Positions 9,589 through 16,694 of a stretch of DNA of 64,000 nucleotides are shown here, piece after piece (the stretch's first letter is position 1; the number at the start of each line of letters is the position of its first letter). Source of the DNA: Singulisphaera sp. GP187 (GTDB lineage Bacteria > Planctomycetota > Phycisphaerae > Phycisphaerales > SM1A02); the NCBI GenBank assembly GCA_945868805.1, contig CAMBMO010000004.1, positions 1-64,000 on the forward strand. Reading direction: 5' to 3'. The position numbers were made by a program, and so were the translations under genes. The notes under the pieces were generated by a model that was not told where the DNA came from, made no database searches, and saw only the letters and a list, made by a program, of their open reading frames with translations.

Positions 9589-11142
9589 TCAATGACGGCG
9601 AGCGATGACCGTCTTGGAGAGAGTCTCGGGAAGTCCCTGCTGGAGTGGATGCACGAATGCGAGGAACCCGAGCGCGGGAGCGAAGAGGACGACGATCTTC
9701 AAGAGCGCTCGCACGAATGTTCGGCGCCATCCCGCGCGCAGATCACTTCCACCTTCAGGAGCGCGGATCACTCTGCCACCAACCAGAAACTTTCCTGGGG
9801 TCGCTCGTATCGAGACCTCGAATGCAAGCGACCAGAGCCCGGTGAATCCAAGCATGATCGATGCGGGGGCAGCCGTTTCGAGATCGGGGGTCCAAGATGG
9901 CATCGCGAGCAATTCGTCAACATGCGCTCCGGTAATCCAGAGCGCGAAAATCGCGCCAGGGATCATGTCAATGGCGAGCGCGCTCGCACGGCGGACCATT
10001 GCGAGCACTTCCCAACCGCCGGGCATCGGTGTCGGTGGCTGAATCGGTGGTCGAACAATGAATCCTGCCAACAACATTCCGATGGTCACGACGCCCAGGA
10101 GTGGAAGGTGAATCCAGTCACCAGTCGTTGTCGGCTGGGCGCCGAGGAGTCTTGCAGGTGCACTCTCGCCAGTCAATCCATCGACTGATGAGAGATAAAC
10201 CTGGCCGACATCGTCGCTCCACACGATTTCGAATCCTTCTCCCAATCCGACGATCGACCACGTCGCGTTCGGAATGTGAATCGTCGAAAGTTGTCTGACC
10301 CCATTTGAAGTCGGGTATGCAATTCCGAAAGCACCTCCACCATCGCGCGTCAGTATTGCTGGTCGCTGAGTACCGCCGATCGCCATCTCAAAGTTTGCTC
10401 CAGCTCCGATCCAGCGCTCCAATGCCCAATCGCCAGCCGACCACACGGTGCCCTGCGAGAGCGTCGCACTGATTCCCGCATTCATAAGATCCTCGCCATC
10501 AACCCAGACGATCGACCACAACGCCAGACTGGTTTGACTTGACCACGGTGCAAGGACTGCATCAACGCCCATCGGCATCGGAGGTGCGAGATCGACCCAT
10601 CCCAATTGTTCCGCTTTCACAAGCTTTGGTCGATCGCCACCATCAAGAGCAATGGGACCGTTCGATCCCAGCACCACTTGCTCAATCCGATCCGAGGACG
10701 GAATGCTCGCAAGGACATCGAGTCGCCCGAGCGGCTCGTAGAAATAGATGCCGGTTGCGGGATTGCGGTGAGCTGAAAGCATGAATACCGCGCTGCTCTT
10801 CGACTGAGGGTCCGGCGACATGACGATCGCCAATTGGTTCTCCCTCGCCGCGAGGTCGGATGGGATGGCGGGAAGCGTTGTGGCAACTCGGCAGAATGAG
10901 CCGTCCATGTCGGGCGCATGGTGAATGATCTGGCAACCCGTCCCCGATCGGACCGCGACCCAGAGATGAGTGCCAGAGCTCGCACACAGGAGCTTTGGAC
11001 CTTGTTCAGAATCGCTTTCGGGCAAACTTTCGGGCAAACTTTCGGGCAAACTTTCGGTTAAACATGGTGTCCCCTGCACGAGCGCTGTCGCACTGAGCAC
11101 CAGAATGATCGATACAGAGGCAAAGCGAGATCCAAATTTCAT
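9589..11142 (-). CDS. RDD-domain membrane protein with exported N-terminal region
   Basis: A 517-residue protein. An N-terminal signal peptide or anchor (about 1-24) is followed by a four-fold SLPE-type repeat (about 31-43) and a ~300-residue beta-rich region with several WS/VW patches that could be a propeller-like exported domain (inference). A membrane helix lies near 355-375, then a C-terminal RDD domain with Arg in MVRRASALAIDMIPG and further hydrophobic segments. The RDD family is a small membrane domain of mostly unknown, possibly transport-related, function. Its ATG overlaps the stop of the upstream lipoprotein gene by 4 bp, so it is the last gene of the tyrS cluster. The extracytoplasmic domain is not one I recognise. 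Confidence 0.75.
   Translation of the reverse strand: MKFGSRFASVSIILVLSATALVQGTPCLTESLPESLPESLPESDSEQGPKLLCASSGTHLWVAVRSGTGCQIIHHAPDMDGSFCRVATTLPAIPSDLAARENQLAIVMSPDPQSKSSAVFMLSAHRNPATGIYFYEPLGRLDVLASIPSSDRIEQVVLGSNGPIALDGGDRPKLVKAEQLGWVDLAPPMPMGVDAVLAPWSSQTSLALWSIVWVDGEDLMNAGISATLSQGTVWSAGDWALERWIGAGANFEMAIGGTQRPAILTRDGGGAFGIAYPTSNGVRQLSTIHIPNATWSIVGLGEGFEIVWSDDVGQVYLSSVDGLTGESAPARLLGAQPTTTGDWIHLPLLGVVTIGMLLAGFIVRPPIQPPTPMPGGWEVLAMVRRASALAIDMIPGAIFALWITGAHVDELLAMPSWTPDLETAAPASIMLGFTGLWSLAFEVSIRATPGKFLVGGRVIRAPEGGSDLRAGWRRTFVRALLKIVVLFAPALGFLAFVHPLQQGLPETLSKTVIARRH
11016..11063. repeat. In-frame 12-bp tandem repeat, four copies
   Basis: The unit tttcgggcaaac is repeated at 11016, 11028, 11040 and (imperfectly, tttcggttaaac) 11052. 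On the minus strand it encodes the SLPE repeat just after the signal peptide of the RDD protein. Because the unit is a multiple of three, copy-number change would not shift the frame. Confidence 0.95.
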
Positions 11143-12047
11143 TCCTGAGACTCCTCGATCACTTCGGGCCGGAGCGCCGCCTTGACATCGTCCCAGTTGA
11201 AGAGTTGAGGGCGGATTCTGTCACCTCCAAAGGATGGTTCCTGTGCGGAGAGTTTGATCTCGCCACCAGGCTCCTCATCCAACTCGCGACGACCCTGTGA
11301 CCAGAGCGCGAATCGAATTCGTGTCGGGACGAGCGCTTGCACTGAGCTCGGCGGCGAACCAATCGGCCACGTTCCTCGAATCCACTCGAAATTGTCGAGC
11401 GTGCAACTTCCAACGACTCTCATTTCTAAATTCAGCCACTCGCATCCGATAGGAAGCAGAGTTTCGCCACGCGCGTACGCACGGCGATTCAGCAGCGTGA
11501 AGCACCACGCTCCACGAATCTCGTCCCAGCCAATCGCCGATATGTCTCCCTCCGTGACATTTGCAAGTCCCAATGCTTCGATGAGCCGCCGTGGCTCGAT
11601 CACACCGTCGAGACCTGTGACTCCGATTCCCATCGACATCTCATGCGATGATTCCGACTCGTTCCAATCTCGAATAACCGCACGGGAGGGCGACTCTCGT
11701 GGGAGCACGATCCACGAATGACCACCTCCCGCACCAACCCAAAGAAATTTCTCGCCAAGCTTTCCAACCCTCAAGCTCAGATCCGATGGGGGTCTCACCA
11801 CGAGATCGAAGTCGCCATCATCGAAGTGTCGCCCCTTCTCGTCTCGCCACTGCAACTCGGCATGACCCCGCAACGAAAGCGAAGGGACCGCCTGCACCCT
11901 CCGTTGCTGCGCGACGACAAAGTCCATCGCCGTTGGAATTGACCCGACTGGTTGCGGAATTCGAGTGACCTTCGGAGGGCAACCAACCGAACAAAGGATC
12001 GCGACTGCGACCCCGAACTGAATCGAGATCGATCGCGCGTCGGTCAT
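11139..12047 (-). CDS. Predicted outer-membrane lipoprotein, unknown function
   Basis: A 302-residue protein whose N-terminus is a lipoprotein signal: a hydrophobic stretch (about 9-20) ending in SVGC, with the acylated cysteine at C23. The mature part contains a repeated beta pattern (residues about 45-200, for example LRGHAELQW and DFDLVVRPPSDLSLRVGK). This recalls LolA/LolB-like or DUF4292-type lipoprotein folds, but I cannot assign it. It starts by a 4-bp overlap with the stop of the gene at 12044 and ends by a 4-bp overlap with the RDD gene, so the three are translationally coupled. A role at the outer membrane is inferred only from the lipobox and the Gram-negative context. Confidence 0.7.
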   Translation of the reverse strand: MTDARSISIQFGVAVAILCSVGCPPKVTRIPQPVGSIPTAMDFVVAQQRRVQAVPSLSLRGHAELQWRDEKGRHFDDGDFDLVVRPPSDLSLRVGKLGEKFLWVGAGGGHSWIVLPRESPSRAVIRDWNESESSHEMSMGIGVTGLDGVIEPRRLIEALGLANVTEGDISAIGWDEIRGAWCFTLLNRRAYARGETLLPIGCEWLNLEMRVVGSCTLDNFEWIRGTWPIGSPPSSVQALVPTRIRFALWSQGRRELDEEPGGEIKLSAQEPSFGGDRIRPQLFNWDDVKAALRPEVIEESQE

Positions 12048-12577
12048 GCGTCTGCGCGAATGATGTCGCCGAGTTGATCGGCGAGTTCACGCAACTCTTC
12101 CTCGCGAATCCGCGGATTCTGGATCCGAAAGGGTTCCGACGACGGATCGGCACCCCGCGGGCGAAAGGCCCAGAACTCATTCTCGCCCTCGTGAATGATC
12201 CCGTCGACAAGTTTCAGTGCTTTCCTTCGCAGAAGGACGAGGGCGAGGATCCACCGAAATGCCCTTCGTCGAACATCGCTCTCTTCGCTCGTGCGTTGAA
12301 CCATCTCGAGCAATGTCTCATCATCGACAAACATCTGTCGCTTTTCACCAGGTTCAGGCGCGACCGACTTCCAGAACGAGACAAGTCCATCGGGACGAAC
12401 ACCGCTCTGCCAGATGTCACTTGCGAAATCGAGACGGCGTAGCACAGGATGCCCCTCGTCGTCCAACCCATCCACCAACGCCGCTATGAATTCTTGCCGA
12501 GGAAAGATCGGCGTGCGCGAGCTTGCGCATTCACCGGAGAATCGACCAAGTTCGTATGTGCCGGCGGTCCCTGCCAT
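12044..12577 (-). CDS. Conserved hypothetical protein downstream of tyrS
   Basis: A 177-residue soluble protein without signal peptide. The N-terminus (MAGTAGTYELGRF, then ECASSRTPI and FIAALVDG) looks like a small zinc-ribbon-like or beta domain, but only a single Cys is visible there. The middle is helical and charged (MVQRTSEESDVRRRAFRWI, about 90-110), and the C-terminus is acidic with a coiled-coil tendency (EEELRELADQLGDII). The frame is open to a GTG at 12601 that overlaps the tyrS stop by 4 bp. I prefer the ATG at 12577 because of the compact N-terminus, but the GTG is a real alternative. Function not recognised. Confidence 0.65.
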   Translation of the reverse strand: MAGTAGTYELGRFSGECASSRTPIFPRQEFIAALVDGLDDEGHPVLRRLDFASDIWQSGVRPDGLVSFWKSVAPEPGEKRQMFVDDETLLEMVQRTSEESDVRRRAFRWILALVLLRRKALKLVDGIIHEGENEFWAFRPRGADPSSEPFRIQNPRIREEELRELADQLGDIIRADA

Positions 12578-12597
12578 TTTCGCAATGGTACCGCAAA

Positions 12598-13878
12598 TCA
12601 CATCGTGAACTCTGCGACTGCCCAGTTCCGCTTGCCTCGGCGGATGAACGCGAAGCTTCCATGAAGGAGCGATGATCCAGTAACCCGGCTTTCGATCGCC
12701 ATCCGCTCGCCGTTCACCTGAACGGCGCCGGATTCGAGAAACTCTCTCGCTTCGCGCTTGCTCGCGGCGAGCCCGGCGTCGATGAGGAACTCGAGTACAA
12801 GCTTGCCCTCTCCTTCAAGTGCAGCTTTGTTCATGCGCGGTCCAGGAAGGTCGGCCGCGACTTCGATCGCTGAACGCTCGTCCAGTTCGCGAATGTCGCC
12901 GCCGAAGAGCGCGTTCGCACAGACCGAGGCGCGCCTTGCTTCGCTCGCCCCGTGCACCATTGTTGTGATCTCGTCCGCGAGCGATTTTTGCGCCAATCGG
13001 GCTCCTGGATCGGAAGTATGGCCGTGCGAGATCTCTTCGATGCGGGCGCGGGTCAGAAAGGTGAACCAACCGAGAAACTTCAACGCATCCGCATCCGATG
13101 CATTCAGCCAGTACTGATGGAATCGATATGGACTTGTTCGGTCGGCGTTGAGGTAGATCGCTCCACGTTCCGATTTGCCAATCTTTGTGCCATCGGACTT
13201 CGTGACCAACTGATTCGTGATTCCGTACGCCTGTTCCTCAGCAATCCGTCGGATCAAGTCGATTCCCGAACAGATGTTTCCCCATTGATCCGCTCCACCA
13301 AGCTGCACCGTGCAGCCGGTGGTTCGGTAAAGATGGAGAAAATCGTACGCCTGCAGAATCATGTAGCTGAATTCGGTGTACGAGATTCCCTGCTCGCGCT
13401 CTGTCAACCTGCTTGCGACAGAATCGCGCGCGACCATCTGATTCACGGAGAAGTGCTTGCCGATATCACGAAGAACTTCGACAAATCCCAATTTTAAGAG
13501 CCAGTCTGCATTGTCGACAATCGTTGCGGCATGGGCTCCTGAAAAATCGAGCACGCGCGCGAAGATCGGACGTTGGCAGTCAATATTGTGTCGCACCTGT
13601 TCGGTCCCAATGAGCTGTCGCTCGCTGCTCTTTCCACTTGGATCCCCGATCAGTCCAGTCGCGCCACCCATCAGGACCAGCGGTCGATGACCGGCGTGCT
13701 GCCACCGTGCAAGGACTGTGATGGGGAGGAGATTCCCAACGGTCAAACTGTCGCTTGTTGGATCAAATCCGCAATATGCAAGACGACCTGGGTTCGTGAG
13801 GTGCCCGTGGAGCAATTCCGAAGTCGTCTGGTGCAATAAACCGCGCCAGGTCATCTCGGCAAGGAAGTCATTTGACAT
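12598..13878 (-). CDS. tyrS: Tyrosine--tRNA ligase
   Basis: Class I aminoacyl-tRNA synthetase charging tRNA-Tyr, 426 residues. It has the family landmarks YCGFDPTSDSL (35-45), GGATGLIGDPSGK (71-83), QLGGADQWGN (192-201), the KMSKS-equivalent KIGKS (232-236) and a C-terminal S4 RNA-binding domain (about 355-420). The HIGH-equivalent is TVGN at 46-49: both histidines are replaced, the second by the commonly seen Asn and the first by Thr. The DNA reads ACC at that codon with no frame disturbance. The ATG at 13878 follows GAGG and is the first gene of a four-gene minus-strand cluster. It is divergent from rplK across a 244-bp region. Confidence 0.94.
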   Translation of the reverse strand: MSNDFLAEMTWRGLLHQTTSELLHGHLTNPGRLAYCGFDPTSDSLTVGNLLPITVLARWQHAGHRPLVLMGGATGLIGDPSGKSSERQLIGTEQVRHNIDCQRPIFARVLDFSGAHAATIVDNADWLLKLGFVEVLRDIGKHFSVNQMVARDSVASRLTEREQGISYTEFSYMILQAYDFLHLYRTTGCTVQLGGADQWGNICSGIDLIRRIAEEQAYGITNQLVTKSDGTKIGKSERGAIYLNADRTSPYRFHQYWLNASDADALKFLGWFTFLTRARIEEISHGHTSDPGARLAQKSLADEITTMVHGASEARRASVCANALFGGDIRELDERSAIEVAADLPGPRMNKAALEGEGKLVLEFLIDAGLAASKREAREFLESGAVQVNGERMAIESRVTGSSLLHGSFAFIRRGKRNWAVAEFTM

Positions 13879-13976
13879 CCTGGATCCTCACTTTGGAATT
13901 TCCATCTCGCAATCCTATAGATAGAGTCACGGTCGGGTGGATCGCACCACCCCCTCTCAGTCCATGTCGCTGGGGG

Positions 13977-14005
13977 TTGCAGAACCGAAGAATCATTGCT
14001 ATCCT
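13977..14005 (+). promoter_or_regulatory. Candidate promoter of rplK-rplA-rplJ-rplL
   Basis: TTGCAG (13977-13982), a 17-base spacer ending in TGC, then TATCCT (14000-14005). This is a sigma70-like promoter with an extended -10, about 115 bases upstream of the rplK ATG. It lies in the 244-bp region between tyrS and rplK (13879-14122), which otherwise holds only the hairpin at 14084 and the tyrS upstream region. Confidence 0.6.
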
Positions 14006-14083
14006 TCTGCGCTCTTCACGATCAACCGCACGAACTACTTGAATCCGCCCGATCTTGCCTCACCAGTGGCTTGAATCGGCACC

Positions 14084-14098
14084 GCCCCTCGTCGGGGC
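14084..14098 (+). promoter_or_regulatory. Leader hairpin upstream of rplK
   Basis: GCCCC (14084-14088) pairs with GGGGC (14094-14098) around the loop TCGTC, ending ten bases before the strong AGGAGG at 14108-14113 that serves the rplK ATG. It has no T-run, so it is not a terminator. Position suggests mRNA stability or ribosomal-protein autoregulation (inference). Confidence 0.4.
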
Positions 14099-14122
14099 AG
14101 TTCAGGTAGGAGGTTCAAGAAC

Positions 14123-14548
14123 ATGGCAAAGAAAATAACCAAACAATTCAAGATTCTTGCCCCCGGTGGCAAGGCGACGCCCGCACCTCCACTCGGCCCG
14201 GTGCTCGGCGCCAATGGTGTCAACCCTGGCCAGTTCATTTCGAAATTCAATGACGCCACGCGCGAGTTCAATGGTCGCGTCGTCGGGTGCATCGTCACTG
14301 TGTACGCAGATCGAACATTTGATCTTGAAATCAAGAGTTCACCCTCTTCCGTGCTGATCGCGACGGCGTTGAAAATCGAGAAGGGTTCTGGAAAGCCCAA
14401 CACCGAGAAGGTCGGCAAGCTCTCACAGTCACAGTTGAAGAAGATCGCGGAGGAGAAAATGAAGGATCTCAACGCAGGAAGTCTTGAAGCAGCAATGCGA
14501 GTCATCGCAGGAACCGCCCGTTCGATGGGTGTGACGGTGGAGGCATAA
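14123..14548 (+). CDS. rplK: 50S ribosomal protein L11
   Basis: Binds 23S rRNA at the GTPase-associated centre and forms the base of the L7/L12 stalk. Its 141 residues match the usual length. The N-terminal domain starts MAKKITKQFKILAPGG with the PAPPLGPVLGANGVN block (about 21-35). The C-terminal RNA-binding domain ends GTARSMGVTVE. A consensus AGGAGG precedes the ATG. In most bacteria secE and nusG lie directly upstream of rplK. Here the upstream neighbour is the divergent tyrS, so that link is broken. Confidence 0.98.
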   Translation: MAKKITKQFKILAPGGKATPAPPLGPVLGANGVNPGQFISKFNDATREFNGRVVGCIVTVYADRTFDLEIKSSPSSVLIATALKIEKGSGKPNTEKVGKLSQSQLKKIAEEKMKDLNAGSLEAAMRVIAGTARSMGVTVEA

Positions 14549-14553
14549 TTCCC

Positions 14554-15252
14554 ATGGCAATCAAAGAACCAAAGATCATCGGTCACAGCAAACGGGTTCG
14601 TGCAAATCAGGGTGCGCTTGTCACAACCGCACAATCACCTGCCGATGCGATCAAAACTCTCCGCACCTACAAGGCGACGAAGTTCGACCAAACCATCAAT
14701 GTCGTAGTGCACTTGGGCATCGACCCCAAGGTCGCAGATCAAGCACTTCGAGGAGCAATTTCTTTCCCCAAGGGCGTGGGAAAGACAGCGCGAGTCATCT
14801 GCTTCTGCAACAGCGACAAGGCAGCTGCGGCGAAGGCTGCCGGAGCGACGGAAGTCGGAGCCGAGGATCTCGTCGCAAAAATTGAAGGTGGGTGGATGGA
14901 CTTTGAAGTTGCGGTCGCAAGTCCCGACATGATGCGCATCGTCAGCCGTCTCGGAAAGGTGCTCGGTCCAAAGGGATTGATGCCATCTCCGAAAGCGGGA
15001 ACGGTCACGCCTGATGTCGCGACCGCCGTTCGCGAATATGTCGCTGGCAAAGTCGAGTATCGAAACGACGATGGTGGAAATGTCCACTGCATCATCGGAA
15101 AGATGTCGTTCAAGGACGAGGATCTCGTTGCGAACCTTGATCATTTCATCGCGTTGATCCAGAAGGCAAAGCCAGCGTCGTCAAAGGGCACTTACATTCG
15201 CAAGTGCGTCGTGAGTGCGACCATGAGTCCTGGGGTTCAGATCGCGGTCTAA
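14554..15252 (+). CDS. rplA: 50S ribosomal protein L1
   Basis: Forms the L1 stalk and contacts deacylated tRNA at the E site; in many bacteria it also represses its own operon. 232 residues, normal length. Typical signatures are KFDQTINVVVHLGID (about 43-57), KVLGPKGLMPSPKAGTV (about 136-152) and the C-terminal ATMSPGVQI. The gene starts five bases after the rplK stop, with GGAGG inside the rplK 3' end acting as its ribosome binding site. It is therefore co-transcribed and probably coupled. Confidence 0.98.
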   Translation: MAIKEPKIIGHSKRVRANQGALVTTAQSPADAIKTLRTYKATKFDQTINVVVHLGIDPKVADQALRGAISFPKGVGKTARVICFCNSDKAAAAKAAGATEVGAEDLVAKIEGGWMDFEVAVASPDMMRIVSRLGKVLGPKGLMPSPKAGTVTPDVATAVREYVAGKVEYRNDDGGNVHCIIGKMSFKDEDLVANLDHFIALIQKAKPASSKGTYIRKCVVSATMSPGVQIAV

Positions 15253-15281
15253 GTCCGCAAGATTCGAGAGGCACATACCCA

Positions 15282-15830
15282 ATGAGCAAACCAATCAAGA
15301 ACATGATCGTCGCCGAGTACAAGAAACGATTCCTCGATGTCGAGGGAGCGGTCCTGATAGAGATTCGTGGCATGCCGGCGAAGACGAATACGTTGCTCCG
15401 CGCGCAGATGCGCACGAGCGAAGTGCGCGTGACAGTTGTGAAGAACACACTTGCGAAGCGCGCGTTCGTCGGCACTCCACTCGAAGCCCTCGCGCCTGGA
15501 CTGAAAGGTCCGCGAGCCCTGGTCTATGGAAAGACCAGCGTCGTGACGATTGCCCGTGAACTCGTCAAAACCGCCAAGACCAACGACAAGCTCGCACTCA
15601 TGGGAGCGTGCCTCGATGGATCCTGGTTTGATGGAGCGGAAGGAGTCGAACGACTCAGCAAGTTCCCGACCCGAGAAGAGGCTCAATCGCAACTCATTAC
15701 ATTGGTGCTCTCCCCTGCCCGAAAGCTCGTTGGCACGGTGGTCGCGCCCGGATCGCGCCTGCTCGGCGTTGTCAAGGAAATTCAAACCCGACTCGAGAAA
15801 GGTGAATCCATCTCGGCTCGGTCCAACTGA
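15282..15830 (+). CDS. rplJ: 50S ribosomal protein L10
   Basis: Anchors L7/L12 dimers to L11 and 23S rRNA. The ATG at 15282 follows GAGAGG and gives 182 residues. An in-frame extension to 15204 overlaps the rplA 3' end and is rejected. The sequence begins MSKPIKNMIVAEYKKRF and shows the RNA-binding core VTVVKNTLAKRA (about 46-57), PRALVYGK and the long C-terminal helix region that binds L7/L12. It lies 29 bp after rplA and 93 bp before rplL. The spacer to rplL contains a hairpin, as is common in L10-L12 operons. Confidence 0.96.
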   Translation: MSKPIKNMIVAEYKKRFLDVEGAVLIEIRGMPAKTNTLLRAQMRTSEVRVTVVKNTLAKRAFVGTPLEALAPGLKGPRALVYGKTSVVTIARELVKTAKTNDKLALMGACLDGSWFDGAEGVERLSKFPTREEAQSQLITLVLSPARKLVGTVVAPGSRLLGVVKEIQTRLEKGESISARSN

Positions 15831-15872
15831 TTCTTTAGAACCGCACTCCACTGGTCCCCTCGGGGATGAAAT

Positions 15873-15888
15873 GACGCCTCGTGGCGTC
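15873..15888 (+). promoter_or_regulatory. Hairpin in the rplJ-rplL spacer
   Basis: GACGCC (15873-15878) pairs with GGCGTC (15883-15888) around the loop TCGT. It lies in the 93-bp spacer before rplL. There is no T-run, so it is more likely an mRNA processing or stability element than a terminator. This is inference from position. Confidence 0.4.
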
Positions 15889-15923
15889 GCCTATGGAGAG
15901 CCATATTGTGAAGGAGTTTCGAA

Positions 15924-16325
15924 ATGTCAGACGCAAAAACCTTTGAAGCGAAAATCTCGTCGATGGGTGATTCCATCGCATCGCTCACCCTCAAGGAAGC
16001 GGTCGATTTGGCCGAATACATGAAGGACAAGTACGGAATTGAACCAGCTGCAGGCGGAGCCGTCATGATGGCCGCAGGCGACGCAGGTGGAGGAGCTCCA
16101 GCCGTCGTCGAGCAGTCCGAATTCACGGTGATCCTCGAGAATTCTGGTGCAACCAAGATCAATGTCATCAAGGTCGTTCGCGAAGCGACCGGACTTGGAC
16201 TGAAGGAAGCCAAAGATCTCGTCGATGCCGCACCAAAGGCGATCAAGGAGAACATCTCCAAGGAAGACGCAGACAAGCTGAAGGCTGCTCTCGAGGCAGC
16301 AGGCGGCAAAGTCACTCTGAAGTGA
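15924..16325 (+). CDS. rplL: 50S ribosomal protein L7/L12
   Basis: The multicopy stalk protein that recruits translational GTPases. 133 residues. An N-terminal dimerisation helix region (about 1-45) is followed by an Ala/Gly-rich hinge (about 46-62) and the conserved C-terminal domain with [37 protein letters not shown] and a terminal GGKVTLK. AAGGAG precedes the ATG. An intrinsic terminator about 95 bp downstream separates it from rpoB. Confidence 0.98.
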   Translation: MSDAKTFEAKISSMGDSIASLTLKEAVDLAEYMKDKYGIEPAAGGAVMMAAGDAGGGAPAVVEQSEFTVILENSGATKINVIKVVREATGLGLKEAKDLVDAAPKAIKENISKEDADKLKAALEAAGGKVTLK

Positions 16326-16419
16326 TCGTCCGCGATCCCGTCTGTGGGCTTAACGCCCCGATCGGATCAAACGCTTCAACTACTGCGTTCCTCCACGGAG
16401 GAACCAATGACAGTCAACG

Positions 16420-16446
16420 GCCCCGCCACTCGGCGGGGCTGTTTTT
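16420..16446 (+). terminator. Intrinsic terminator / attenuator between rplL and rpoB
   Basis: GCCCCGCC (16420-16427) and GGCGGGGC (16432-16439) form a perfect 8-bp stem with loop ACTC, followed by TGTTTTT. It would stop or attenuate ribosomal-protein transcripts before rpoB, as the rplL-rpoB attenuator does in Escherichia coli. It lies in the 369-bp rplL-rpoB region (16326-16694), which also holds a promoter candidate and a short leader reading frame. Confidence 0.85.
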
Positions 16447-16517
16447 GCGTCCGCAGTGCCAATTGTGAAGTCGAGAGAACAAATTCCAAAAATTTAATGA
16501 AAATCACCACGGCCCCC

Positions 16518-16547
16518 TTGCGCCTTTCGGCAGTGGGTTGCTACCCT
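16518..16547 (+). promoter_or_regulatory. Candidate promoter of rpoB-rpoC
   Basis: TTGCGC (16518-16523), an 18-base spacer and TACCCT (16542-16547) in the context TTGCTACCCT. It is downstream of the terminator at 16420 and about 150 bases upstream of rpoB. The -10 context matches the rplK promoter, which strengthens an otherwise moderate match. Confidence 0.45.
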
Positions 16548-16694
16548 TCGGGACTTGGCGCGCGCCCCAGATTCTGTTTGGAAACTCACGAAACAACGAC
16601 TCAAGCGAATCACATCGCGAAGAGTCGTGTCTCGAATCGTATCGGTCGTTCGTGAGGGCGCAATGGGTTGGAACGAGAACTTTCAGAGGTGACT

